Source: a bacterium
GTDB taxonomy: Bacteria; Desulfobacterota; Binatia; HRBIN30; CADEER01
Length of the DNA stretch: 36,873 nucleotides
Direction of reading: 5' to 3'
NCBI GenBank assembly: GCA_030430165.1
Contig: JAUIGL010000062.1
Location: 1-36,873, forward strand
Of the stretch, positions 16,301 through 23,172 are shown piece by piece. Every line of letters begins with the position of its first letter. Position 1 is the stretch's first letter. The position numbers and the translations under genes were made by a program. Below the pieces are notes generated by a model. That model was not told where the DNA came from, ran no database searches, and saw only the letters and a program-made list of their open reading frames with translations.

Positions 16301-17160
16301 CAGCGCGGCTGCGCGACATCGACATCGGCGATCACGCTCGGATCGCCGAGCGGCCCGCCGATTTTCCCCTCTGCACCGAGCCTGCCGCCGATCTCGAGGC
16401 CTTCTTCGATGAGCTCGAGAACCGGCCCGAGCTCGGTGTCGAGCGTGAACGAGCGCGGCTCGAGGCGCAGCCCGGCGCCGCCGCCGTCGATACCACCCGC
16501 AGCCGCGGCGAAACGGAGGTCGAGCTTGGGCCCGGTCAATGCCAGCTCGTCGACGCGAATCACGCCCCGCTTGTGCCCCAGGCGGGCGTCCAGCCGCTCG
16601 ATGACCACCTCCTCGCCAGACCGCGTCAGGGCGACGCCCTCGCCACTGGCGTTCAACCTGACCCCCTGCAAAGGCCGCGACTCGAAGCCGGCCTGGAGGG
16701 CGGCGACAGTGATCGCGCGGCCGCCACCGGCGAGGATTGCGGCATCTTCGACGCGCACAGCGACCCGCATCGGCGGTATCGGCGGCAGCGCGAGAGGGCC
16801 ACCGTCGCTCGCTGGCGGGTCGGGCTGGTCGCTCGAGTCGGCCGAAAAATCGAGCCGCAGCCCCCCCACCGTCGCATCCACCACCGGCAGCCACTCGCTC
16901 ACGGACGCCGCCGCATCGAGACTCACCTCGGCTCTTTCCAGGCCGAGAAGCACCGGCTGGCCGACGACCAGCCCACGGATGCGCGCCCGCGGCGGCACCA
17001 GATCGAGGTCGAGATCTTCGATCGCGATGTCGAGGCCGGTCGCCCGTTCGGCGAATCCGACCGCCCACGGAGTCAGACGATCGACCAGCAGCGGGCCGGC
17101 GAGCCAGAGCGCGACGACCAAGATTGCGCCCAGTATGACGACGACTCGCAGAAGCCTCAT
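13339..17160 (-). CDS. tamB: Translocation and assembly module protein TamB
   Basis: AsmA-like bridge protein spanning the periplasm, implicated in outer-membrane protein assembly and phospholipid transport. 1273 residues from ATG 17160 (MRLLRVVVILGAILVVALWL), with one N-terminal membrane anchor. A GTG at 17190 would add 10 residues. The long middle is repetitive beta-rich sequence with alternating hydrophobics (for example RGLVVGQPV, LSASLTATPTRLQVRTLDL), as expected for a beta-groove. The C-terminal DUF490/TamB domain shows DGQLELRGRTFQVVNGVVAF, RVTGDTNRYRVDLESPDGLS, VASLIAFGKT and SVEVSYDITSRVSTVLRW. It is coupled by a 4-nt overlap to the Omp85 gene, forming a tamBA unit. Confidence 0.93.
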   Translation of the reverse strand: MRLLRVVVILGAILVVALWLAGPLLVDRLTPWAVGFAERATGLDIAIEDLDLDLVPPRARIRGLVVGQPVLLGLERAEVSLDAAASVSEWLPVVDATVGGLRLDFSADSSDQPDPPASDGGPLALPPIPPMRVAVRVEDAAILAGGGRAITVAALQAGFESRPLQGVRLNASGEGVALTRSGEEVVIERLDARLGHKRGVIRVDELALTGPKLDLRFAAAAGGIDGGGAGLRLEPRSFTLDTELGPVLELIEEGLEIGGRLGAEGKIGGPLGDPSVIADVDVAQPRWSEIRGQRLQARIRRDGSQWSATDLRITAADGSLTGTVTFDESELALTADVTGDEIDLRELPYYDGDTEVRVGGDVDLQLAIEPEIDGAIRAQLRLAVAGGDALPTALDLSFDDSSLAGSGVADLAEQGRIRAELARLSASELEGDLTLERLDLAALAGRLELGADATPAGRLDATAEITGSTAQPRAEITLDGEGLAWREVDLGELSASLTATPTRLQVRTLDLVGPTGAVEAEGRLALAHDAENQWKLRASRIDLTRLGRALSAGVELDGLVDGGFRASGPWRGGEVTGSVSAPELSVGPVGFADAEARVVWQSESWTIDGRSDASEGEGELAFAVRGRQQAIVGVEADLERWRWSSDDSSALIDANASLLPGPKGTGGDVSLRLSEVELAGVAAKDSTIVAEVEEGRWTISGELLGGQGKLEALVDENRGGAFTAELMADELEVGPLPLGAYTLVPVASGRLQASGSLHHLAAASLRLELGDLSIRGGPETLTADGPVVAALSDGRVELEEVEIGGRRSRLRLRGGASADGRYRAQADGEVSLQWLGAAGEALGGSKGLAEVSLEVTGAPAARLRLDGRVELGGAEIAVGELLYVTELQGVLVLDGKRVQTDALTAEIGGGRVLVEGGVDLDQGPDLRWQGRGVALAPTAHSEAEVSGKGTLAGAWDRVVLAGEIEIDEFLFSRDLSFTDLIPSFERALDPAPTAQAARPPLLLDLRIRAPDGLHVDSNIARIEGRGDLAVRGSARKPELDGRIEVIDGQLELRGRTFQVVNGVVAFKPEKQGVADIDFLAETVVDTDDLSYSVQVRVTGDTNRYRVDLESPDGLSETDVASLIAFGKTVSQLQSGSAGTSGGSGFGMDQVAGFAAGRVGKLLADEVNEVLPFDEVELRPGFSASTGEFEPQLRVGKKLSDDLYAWIAQTFGVQSQTSVEVSYDITSRVSTVLRWESRTTSQEGGLGGELSQRVEFWRLPSWLRWGEGYGGTLE

Positions 17161-17232
17161 GAACCGCCACTGTTGCCACGCCGAATGCACTTGGCAAACC
17201 CCGCGCCGGACGGGTCACCTCTCGCACCAACC

Positions 17233-17261
17233 TTGACGCTCGCCAGCCCAACGCATACGAA
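17233..17261 (+). promoter_or_regulatory. Candidate promoter for the YbhN-like gene
   Basis: -35 TTGACG (17233-17238), 17-bp spacer, -10 TACGAA (17256-17261). It ends only 3 nt before ATG 17265, so the transcript would start inside the annotated ORF unless the in-frame TTG at 17283 is the real start. Confidence 0.35.
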
Positions 17262-17264
17262 ACC

Positions 17265-18368
17265 ATGTTTCGGGGCCCCCCATTGAAGCAGTCAGGACCA
17301 GTCCAAGCGTCGTCCCCGAAGGATGGCGAGGCAAAGGGGGGCCGGCGCCCTGCATGGTTGGGTGGCGCCGTTCTTCTCGGTTTCGGCGCCCTGCTGATCC
17401 TTTTCGGCTTCACCGACCTCGGCCAGCTGGGCCGGGTGCTCGCCGGCGCCAGCCCGATCCATCTCGCACTGCCGCTGCTCTGCGTCGCCGCCAGCTACAT
17501 CACCATGGCGCTATCCTACTACGGGATCGCGCGAGCTGCCGGTGGCGCCATATCGTTCGCCGACATGCTGCGGATCACGCTGGTCGCCAATTCCCTCAAC
17601 TACCTGCTCGCCACCGGCGGTCTGTCGGGCTTCGCCGCGCGCATGTACTACTTCACCAAGCGATCGATCCCGCCGAGCACGGCCGTCGTCATCTCGCTGG
17701 TGCAAACCTTCCTCACCAATATGAGCCTGCTCGCCTTCATCCTGCTCGGCTTCGGCTACGTGCTGACCAAGCGGGACCTGAGCGGCGTCGCCCTGGCGAG
17801 CACGGCGACGATGGTCGGCGCCTTCATCGTCGCCGCGATTCTCAGCACGCTGCTGCTCTTCCACCAGCCACTACGGCGTTGGGTGCTCTCCGTCATCGCC
17901 CGCCTGGCGCACACCGCCCTGCGCAAGGTTCGCCCGAAAACCCACTTCACGCTGGTCGCGATGCAGCGCTATATCGCAACTCTCGAACGCGGAATTCAGT
18001 TCCTGCTGTCGCGCAAGGCGAAGATGGCGGCTCCGCTCTTTTTCATTCTCCTCGACTGGTTGCTGACCATCCTGATCCTGCAGACCTCGTTCGCGGCACT
18101 GCGCTACGACATTCCGTTCAGTCAGACCGTGGTCGGCTTCTCGGTCGGAATCATTCTGTCTTTCGTTTCGCTGATCCCGGGAGGCCTGGGCGTGATGGAA
18201 GGCTCGATGGCGGCCATTTTCAAAGGGATGGGGGTGCCGTTCGAGACCGCGGTCGCCGCCGTCCTGCTGTTCCGCGTCATCTACTACATCCTGCCGCTGG
18301 CGGTGAGCATCGTCTTCCTGCGCGACATGATCGATCAGGTGCGCAGCTCCGACACCAAACCGCGCTAG
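17265..18368 (+). CDS. YbhN/LPG-synthase-TM family membrane protein (flippase-like)
   Basis: Polytopic inner-membrane protein with about eight spans, of the family that includes the membrane part of lysyl-phosphatidylglycerol synthase and UPF0104 proteins. Members are thought to flip or modify lipids; the substrate is not known here. Landmarks are NYLLATGGLSGFAARMYYF, SLVQTFLTNMSL, and the C-terminal SLIPGGLGVMEGSM followed by LLFRVIYYILPL. There is no aminoacyl-transferase domain, so it is not a full MprF. The first 30 residues are polar. The ATG at 17265 overlaps the predicted transcription start, and an in-frame TTG at 17283 is an alternative. It is convergent with a CDP-alcohol phosphatidyltransferase gene, which may share a lipid role. 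Confidence 0.88.
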   Translation: MFRGPPLKQSGPVQASSPKDGEAKGGRRPAWLGGAVLLGFGALLILFGFTDLGQLGRVLAGASPIHLALPLLCVAASYITMALSYYGIARAAGGAISFADMLRITLVANSLNYLLATGGLSGFAARMYYFTKRSIPPSTAVVISLVQTFLTNMSLLAFILLGFGYVLTKRDLSGVALASTATMVGAFIVAAILSTLLLFHQPLRRWVLSVIARLAHTALRKVRPKTHFTLVAMQRYIATLERGIQFLLSRKAKMAAPLFFILLDWLLTILILQTSFAALRYDIPFSQTVVGFSVGIILSFVSLIPGGLGVMEGSMAAIFKGMGVPFETAVAAVLLFRVIYYILPLAVSIVFLRDMIDQVRSSDTKPR

Positions 18369-18418
18369 AGCGCGCCGGGTCCTCGTCCCTCCGTAGCCCT
18401 GGAGCTGGCGCTTTGGTC

Positions 18419-18976
18419 TCAGTGCGCCAAACGTCCGGCGACCAGGCGCGCCGCCACCGCCGCCATGCTGTAGAGCGGGATCAACGCCACCGCGGTGGCG
18501 CGCAACAGCGGATGAAGCGCGACGCCGAGGTCGGCGAAGTCGATCAGCAGGCCGCCGAGAATGACGTAGTTGGCGACCCCGCCGAAGTGCCCGAGTTGCG
18601 AGGCCAGCTGCGAGCGGTGCCGTGTGCCGACCAGGGCGTCGAAGCCGTAGAATGAAAACGAGGCGGCGATCGCTACCGGTACCGCCACCGGCACCAGACC
18701 GTCGGCTGCCAGCGCGGAGTAGAGTGCGATCAACAACACGATGTCGGTGAGGTGGTCGAACCACCGCCCCGCGCTCGACGCCGTGCCGTAGCTTCGCGCC
18801 AACCTGCCGTCGGCGTAGTCGGTCGCCGCCGCGAGCAGAAAGAGCACCAGCGCCGGACGCCAGGCCTGCTCTGCGACCAGCCAGATCAGCACCGGCACCA
18901 TGGCGAGGCGGAGCCCGGTCAACAGGTTCGCCGGGTTGACCGCGAAACCCGGCTGCCAGGGTCGCCGCGAGCTCAC
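18419..18976 (-). CDS. CDP-alcohol phosphatidyltransferase family protein
   Basis: Integral-membrane enzyme joining a CDP-linked lipid or alcohol to an alcohol acceptor in phospholipid synthesis. The full signature is present: DYADGRLARSYG, then TASSAGRWFDHLTD, i.e. D-x2-DG-x2-AR-x8-G-x3-D-x3-D. 185 residues with about five or six hydrophobic spans. The N-terminal NPANLLTGLRLAMVPVLIWL is typical of PgsA/PssA-like enzymes. The acceptor (glycerol phosphate, serine, inositol or other) cannot be told. Start GTG 18976 lies 7 nt after the stop of the small anchored gene, so the two are co-transcribed. Confidence 0.92.
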   Translation of the reverse strand: MSSRRPWQPGFAVNPANLLTGLRLAMVPVLIWLVAEQAWRPALVLFLLAAATDYADGRLARSYGTASSAGRWFDHLTDIVLLIALYSALAADGLVPVAVPVAIAASFSFYGFDALVGTRHRSQLASQLGHFGGVANYVILGGLLIDFADLGVALHPLLRATAVALIPLYSMAAVAARLVAGRLAH

Positions 18977-18983
18977 GTCGGGC

Positions 18984-19400
18984 TCATGCGTTGCGCAGCG
19001 CCCGAACTCGCGCCACCGCGTCACGCACCGGCGCGATCCGCGCGTCGAGTGTCGGCCGAAATCGCCGCCATGCCGCGTCGCTACCGCGCTCGGCGTCGAT
19101 CTCCGCCACCAGCTTGGCGTAGGCGTCGACCAAATCGGCAAACGCCGCGTAGGAGGGGCGATCGCTCTCGCCCTGGTAGCGATCGAGAAACTGGCGAGCG
19201 CGCCCCAGTGGGTACATCAGCTCGGTCATGTCGTTGGGACTCGGCCGGCGGTCGATCAGAGCGAAGGCGCTGGCCTTGTCGGCCATCGCGGCGAGGACGT
19301 CGATGTGCACGTCGACCACGTTGTCGTAGCGATCGCGCAGCAGCCTCTCGGCGGCGACCAGCGCAATCGCGGCGCCGAGCAGGAAGTAGCGACGATTCAT
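18984..19400 (-). CDS. Small membrane-anchored protein of unknown function
   Basis: 138 residues from ATG 19400 (MNRRYFLLGAAIALVAAERL): two Arg then a single hydrophobic N-terminal segment, either an anchor or uncleaved signal. The rest is helical and charged (DRYDNVVDVHIDVLAAMADK, RARQFLDRYQGE, AFADLVDAYAKLVAEIDAER), probably a periplasmic helical bundle. No family recognised. A -10 element TATGGT sits 8 nt before the ATG, which decides this start against the longer open frame. It heads a two-gene unit with the CDP-alcohol phosphatidyltransferase and is divergent from the YvlD-like gene. Confidence 0.7.
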   Translation of the reverse strand: MNRRYFLLGAAIALVAAERLLRDRYDNVVDVHIDVLAAMADKASAFALIDRRPSPNDMTELMYPLGRARQFLDRYQGESDRPSYAAFADLVDAYAKLVAEIDAERGSDAAWRRFRPTLDARIAPVRDAVARVRALRNA

Positions 19401-19408
19401 GGCGCGCA

Positions 19409-19414
19409 ACCATA
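19409..19414 (-). promoter_or_regulatory. -10 element TATGGT, leaderless spacing
   Basis: Minus-strand TATGGT followed by 8 nt and ATG 19400, the same TATGGTTGC context as the mobA promoter. The -35 is poor. Confidence 0.45.
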
Positions 19415-19474
19415 CCAGTCGGCGCGGTCGCGCGGAAATCAACCGACTGCGCGCGTCCGGCGGAGGCGACCGAG

Positions 19475-19503
19475 TTGGCTGATTCGGCTGCGGCTGATAC
19501 CCT
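19475..19503 (+). promoter_or_regulatory. Candidate promoter for the YvlD-like gene
   Basis: -35 TTGGCT (19475-19480), 17-bp spacer, -10 TACCCT (19498-19503), 7 nt before ATG 19511. Confidence 0.45.
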
Positions 19504-19510
19504 CTGCCGC

Positions 19511-19894
19511 ATGTTCGGATCGTTGATTCTTCGTTGGTTGAGCGGCGCTCTCGCGCTCTGGTTGACCAGTCAGCTGTTCGGCGGGATCGTCGTCGCCGAC
19601 ACCCGCGCCCTGCTCATCGCCGCGCTCGCCATCGCCGCACTCAACGTGCTGGTGCGGCCGCTGCTGTTCCTGGTGACCCTACCGCTGACCGTGGTCACCC
19701 TCGGGCTGTTCGTCTTCATCATCAACGGCATCGTGCTCAAGCTCGCCGCCTGGCTGGTCAACGGTTTCGCCGTCGACGGCTTTTTCACCGCCGTATTCGG
19801 GGCGATCGTGCTCGGGTTGCTGAACATGCTGATCAGCTCACTGCTCGGCGAGCGCGGGCCCGAGTACATCTACATCGAGCACACTCGAACCTGA
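19511..19894 (+). CDS. YvlD-like membrane protein (phage holin 4-2 superfamily)
   Basis: 127 residues with four membrane spans: LRWLSGALALWLTSQLFGGI, ALLIAALAIAALNVLVRPLL, FLVTLPLTVVTLGLFVFIIN, and AVFGAIVLGLLNMLISSLL. The N-V-L-V-RP-LL ... LPLTVVTLGLF-x-FIIN block is the hallmark of the YvlD/holin-4 family, widespread chromosomal membrane proteins whose role is unknown and which are not necessarily phage holins. No phage genes are nearby. ATG 19511 follows a promoter by 7 nt with no Shine-Dalgarno sequence. Confidence 0.9.
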   Translation: MFGSLILRWLSGALALWLTSQLFGGIVVADTRALLIAALAIAALNVLVRPLLFLVTLPLTVVTLGLFVFIINGIVLKLAAWLVNGFAVDGFFTAVFGAIVLGLLNMLISSLLGERGPEYIYIEHTRT

Positions 19895-19935
19895 GCGCGG
19901 TCGGGCGAGAGCTCGCTGCGACTGGGCCTACGGAA

Positions 19936-20023
19936 CCCCGGTAGCTGCTGCGTCTTCGTCGAGCCGCCTCGCGGGTGATTAGCGCGAGAGCTACCGGGGC
20001 AGTGGTGCCTGGGTTCCCCAGGC
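19936..20023 (-). other. Structured, apparently non-coding region next to the tiny ORF
   Basis: Within the 489-nt gap 19895-20383. A perfect 11-bp pair CCCCGGTAGCT (19936-19946) / AGCTACCGGGG (19989-19999) encloses a 6-bp hairpin CTCGCG/CGCGAG (19968-19973, 19983-19988) that stacks directly on the outer stem. Next to it is a 7-bp hairpin GCCTGGG-TTC-CCCAGGC (20007-20023), with outer flanks GTGGTGCC and GGCATCAC able to extend it. Drawn on the minus strand it lies just downstream of the tiny ORF stop. It could be a small RNA, a 3' regulatory structure or a terminator; strand is inferred. Confidence 0.45.
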
Positions 20024-20045
20024 GGCATCACCTAGCGGTGTCGGC

Positions 20046-20090
20046 CTAGGGGGCCACCACCTCACAAATCACCAAATCAGTACTCTTCAC
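20046..20090 (-). CDS. Tiny ORF (14 residues) with an extreme Shine-Dalgarno sequence
   Basis: GTG 20090 opens VKSTDLVICEVVAP and ends at TAG 20046-20048. Seven nt upstream lies GGAGG within a 14-nt match to the complement of the 16S rRNA tail. The frame stays open upstream, so longer versions are possible: ATG 20123 (25 residues, starting MSGGAEKGGGPVKST) or a GTG at 20192 (48 residues, with a C-x2-C in DCITCERR). Its codons (AGT ACT GAT TTG ATT TGT) are much more A/T-rich than neighbouring genes. No family recognised. It may be a leader peptide, a microprotein, or part of a regulatory RNA. No minus-strand gene follows within 600 nt, which argues against a classical attenuator. Confidence 0.45.
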   Translation of the reverse strand: MKSTDLVICEVVAP

Positions 20091-20091
20091 T

Positions 20092-20105
20092 GGACCACCT
20101 CCTTT
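20092..20105 (-). promoter_or_regulatory. Near-complete anti-16S ribosome-binding sequence
   Basis: Minus-strand AAAGGAGGTGGTCC equals the complement of a typical 16S rRNA 3' tail (GGATCACCTCCTTT) at 13 of 14 positions, the exception being a G-U wobble. It decides GTG 20090 as a likely start. On the plus strand the same bases mimic the 16S tail itself. Confidence 0.6.
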
Positions 20106-20263
20106 CTCGGCGCCGCCGGACATGTGCGACTCCCGAGTGCGTCGCTCGCAGGTGATGCAATCGCCGACTACCGCATCCCCCGCCCGATCCACGCCGGGCG
20201 CGCCCTCTGCGCATCCCGGAGCCTGGGGGCCTGTGAAGCCCGAACCGGATATTCCATGGGTCG

Positions 20264-20293
20264 TTTATACACTCCGAGCCGCGCCAGTTCCAA
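20264..20293 (-). promoter_or_regulatory. Candidate promoter for the tiny ORF transcript
   Basis: Minus-strand -35 TTGGAA (20288-20293), 18-bp spacer, -10 TATAAA (20264-20269). It would give a transcript with a leader of about 165 nt before GTG 20090. The A/T-rich -10 stands out in this G+C-rich DNA. Confidence 0.4.
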
Positions 20294-20383
20294 GAAGTTT
20301 CGTTTCCACGATCGACGGCTGGCTCGCTCGGAGCGACCCCGGCGAGTGGGCGGCGAGCGACGAATCGGCTATGCACGGTGGCG

Positions 20384-21451
20384 ATGCTGTATCCATTGGT
20401 CCGTCGCGCGCTCTTTCAGCTGGAGCCCGAGGTCGCGCACGAGCTCGCCATCGCCCTACTCGGCTGGGTCGACCCGTTGCTGCCGCGAAGCGCCCCTCAC
20501 GGCGCGGCTGGGCTCAGCCAGGACGTGTTCGGCGTCCACTTCCCCAACCCGGTCGGACTCGCCGCCGGCTTCGACAAGAACGCGCGCCTGCCGCACGTCT
20601 GGTCGCGCTTCGGTTTCGGCTTTGCCGAGCTCGGCACCATCACCGCGCGAGCGCAACCGGGCAATCCCAAACCGCGGATCTTCCGGCTCGCCGCGCAGCA
20701 GGCGCTGATCAACCGGCTCGGCTTCAACAACCAGGGCGCGGTGTCGGTCGCCGAACGACTGTCGGCGGCGCTCGCCACTCGTCCAGCGATTCCGATCGGC
20801 ATCAACCTCGGCAAGTCGAAGGTGACACCGATCGAGGAGGCCAATCGCGACTACTGCGACAGCTACCGCCGCCTCGCTCCGCTCGCCGACTACGTCACCA
20901 TCAACGTCAGCTCGCCCAACACTCCGGGCCTGCGCTCGCTGCAGAATACCGCGGCGCTGGCCGACATCATCGACGCTCTGCGCGCCGTCGAGCTCGACGC
21001 CGCCGCACCGCCGCTGCTGGTCAAGGTCGCTCCCGATCTGGCTGACGACGACCTGCGCGACATTGCCGCGCTCGCCGTCGAGCGCGGCATCGACGGATTG
21101 ATCGCCACCAATACGACGCTGGAGCGCACCGGCCTGCCGCCTGGCGCTCGCCACCGCGACGAGGCCGGCGGACTCAGCGGGGCGCCGTTGCGCGACCGCA
21201 GCACCGAGGTCATTCGCACCCTGTTCGCGCACTGCGGCGGCCGCATCCCGATCGTCGGCGTCGGCGGCATTTTCAGCGGAGCCGATGCGTTCGACAAAAT
21301 TCTCGCGGGAGCGCAGCTGGTTCAGATGTACACCGGTTTCATTTACGGCGGCCCGGCCTCGCCCGGGCGCGTCGTCGACGAATTGGCGAGGCAGCTCGAG
21401 GCGGCCGGCTTCGCTCACCTTCGCGACGCGGTCGGCCAGCGCGCCGGTTGA
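20384..21451 (+). CDS. pyrD: Dihydroorotate dehydrogenase (quinone), class 2
   Basis: Membrane-associated FMN enzyme oxidising dihydroorotate to orotate with quinone in pyrimidine synthesis. The N-terminal helices LYPLVRRALFQLEPEVAHEL are the class 2 quinone-tunnel extension. FMN and substrate landmarks are NPVGLAAGFDKN, ELGTITARAQPGNPKPRIFR, NRLGFNNQG, NVSSPNTPGLRSLQ (catalytic Ser), LVKVAPDL, IATNTT, GGLSGAPL and PIVGVGGI. 355 residues from ATG 20384; a GTG at 20378 would add two. It is followed 48 nt later by thiC on the same strand. Confidence 0.95.
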   Translation: MLYPLVRRALFQLEPEVAHELAIALLGWVDPLLPRSAPHGAAGLSQDVFGVHFPNPVGLAAGFDKNARLPHVWSRFGFGFAELGTITARAQPGNPKPRIFRLAAQQALINRLGFNNQGAVSVAERLSAALATRPAIPIGINLGKSKVTPIEEANRDYCDSYRRLAPLADYVTINVSSPNTPGLRSLQNTAALADIIDALRAVELDAAAPPLLVKVAPDLADDDLRDIAALAVERGIDGLIATNTTLERTGLPPGARHRDEAGGLSGAPLRDRSTEVIRTLFAHCGGRIPIVGVGGIFSGADAFDKILAGAQLVQMYTGFIYGGPASPGRVVDELARQLEAAGFAHLRDAVGQRAG

Positions 21452-21499
21452 ACCTCGGGTATCCGAGGCATACGGTTGTTCGCGGATGGAGGAGTCCAC

Positions 21500-23134
21500 A
21501 TGACCCAACTGGAAGCAGCAAGAGCCGGACGCATCACCCCGCAGATGGAGCGGGTCGCGCAGCGCGAGAACGTCGATGCCGAGACCATCCGCAAAGGGGT
21601 CGCCAGTGGCCGCATCGTCATTCCCGCCAACCACCGCCACCTCGCTGGGGCGGCGGGCGGCGCGCCGCTACGGCCGTTCGACGAGATTACCTACGAGGCG
21701 GCCGCGGTGGGACACAGCGGACACCGCGCGGATGCGGCCCTGTGGGTCAACCAATCGGTCGAGCAGCGCGCTCGCGACATCGCCGATGAGAGCTACTGCC
21801 GCGGCGATGCCGCACCGCGCCGCCTCGACCCGATCGGCATCGGCCGATCGCTGACGACCAAGATCAACGCCAACATCGGCGCCTCGCCGGTGAGCAGCTC
21901 GACCGATGAGGAGGTCGAGAAGCTCCACTGGGCGCAGCGCTACGGCGCCGATACGCTGATGGACTTGTCGACCGGCGGCAACCTGACCGAGTGCAGGCAG
22001 GCGATCGTCGACCATAGCACGATCCCGATCGGCACCGTGCCGATCTACAGCATGATCATCGATCGCCCGCTCGAGGAGCTTTCCTACGACGACATCTTGC
22101 GCGAGGTCGAGCGCCAGGCGCAGCAAGGCGTCGACTATTTCACGATCCACGCCGCGCTGTTGCGCGAGCACCTGCCGTTGATCAACCAGCGCACCACCGG
22201 CATCGTCTCGCGCGGTGGGTCGCTGCTGGCCAAGTGGATGATCCACAACGGCAAGCAGAACCCGATGTACGAGATCTTCGACGACATCAGCGCCATCATG
22301 CGCGAGTACGACGTCACCTACTCGCTCGGCGACGGACTGCGACCGGGCTGCCTGGCCGACGCGTCCGACGCGGCGCAGCTTGCCGAGCTGCGCACCATGG
22401 GCGAGCTGGTCGAGCGCGCCCGCGCCGCCGGCGTGCAGGCGATGGTCGAGGGCCCGGGCCACGTGCCGATGGACCAGATCGCCTTCAACATGCAGTTGCA
22501 ACAGCGCGTCTGCGACGACGCGCCCTTCTACGTTCTCGGTCCGCTGGTGACCGACGTCTTCCCCGCCTACGACCACATCACCAGCGCCATCGGCGCCACC
22601 GAAGCGGCGCGCGCCGGGGCGGCGATGCTGTGCTACGTCACTCCGAAGGAGCACGTCGGGCTGCCCCGCCCCGAGGACGTCAAGGACGGCTGCATCGCCT
22701 ACAAGATCGCAGCGCACGCCGGCGACATCGCCCGCGGCATCGAGGGGGCGCGGCAATGGGACGACGACCTGTCGCGGGCTCGCGCCGCGCTCAACTGGCC
22801 ACGCCAGTTCGAGCTCGCCTTCGACGGTGAGACCGCGCGCGCCCTGCACGACGAAGACCTCGACGTCGACACCGACTTCTGCGCGATGTGCGGGCACGAC
22901 TGGTGCTCGATGCGGATCTCGAAAGAGATCGTCGAGTTTGCCAGCGGCAAGGACCCTGCCTTCCAGCCCGCCCGCAAGGCGGCACCGAGTCCGGGGCCGA
23001 GCCCGGCCGGCCGCGAGCTTCTCGAACGGCGCGGCGCGCTGCCGGTCGTCGACGAGCAACACGCCTGTCACAGCGACCAGACGCCCGATCCGGCCGACGC
23101 CCGCGACCTGCAACAGCGAGTAGCCGCACCCTGA
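21500..23134 (+). CDS. thiC: Phosphomethylpyrimidine synthase ThiC
   Basis: Radical-SAM enzyme converting aminoimidazole ribotide to HMP phosphate, the pyrimidine half of thiamine. The C-terminal [4Fe-4S] motif CAMCGHDWC has Cys461, Cys464 and Cys469 (C-x2-C-x4-C). Other family blocks are [43 protein letters not shown] and [15 protein letters not shown] [11 protein letters not shown]. 544 residues from ATG 21500, with GGAGGAG upstream. It lacks the long N-terminal ThiC-associated domain and has a variable tail of about 75 residues after the cluster. Only 48 nt separate it from pyrD, leaving no room for a TPP riboswitch, so it is probably co-transcribed with pyrD. Confidence 0.96.
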   Translation: MTQLEAARAGRITPQMERVAQRENVDAETIRKGVASGRIVIPANHRHLAGAAGGAPLRPFDEITYEAAAVGHSGHRADAALWVNQSVEQRARDIADESYCRGDAAPRRLDPIGIGRSLTTKINANIGASPVSSSTDEEVEKLHWAQRYGADTLMDLSTGGNLTECRQAIVDHSTIPIGTVPIYSMIIDRPLEELSYDDILREVERQAQQGVDYFTIHAALLREHLPLINQRTTGIVSRGGSLLAKWMIHNGKQNPMYEIFDDISAIMREYDVTYSLGDGLRPGCLADASDAAQLAELRTMGELVERARAAGVQAMVEGPGHVPMDQIAFNMQLQQRVCDDAPFYVLGPLVTDVFPAYDHITSAIGATEAARAGAAMLCYVTPKEHVGLPRPEDVKDGCIAYKIAAHAGDIARGIEGARQWDDDLSRARAALNWPRQFELAFDGETARALHDEDLDVDTDFCAMCGHDWCSMRISKEIVEFASGKDPAFQPARKAAPSPGPSPAGRELLERRGALPVVDEQHACHSDQTPDPADARDLQQRVAAP

Positions 23135-23172
23135 GCGAACCCCCGACCGACCGCTCCCACCGGCGCCGCACC

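Noticed and set aside
19511..19894. Prophage holin
   Set aside because: The protein belongs to the chromosomal YvlD branch of the holin-4 superfamily and no phage gene lies nearby.
20092..20105. Plus-strand GGACCACCTCCTTT as a 16S rRNA 3' end or rRNA fragment
   Set aside because: Nothing else of 16S rRNA lies to its left. It is better read as a ribosome-binding sequence on the minus strand.
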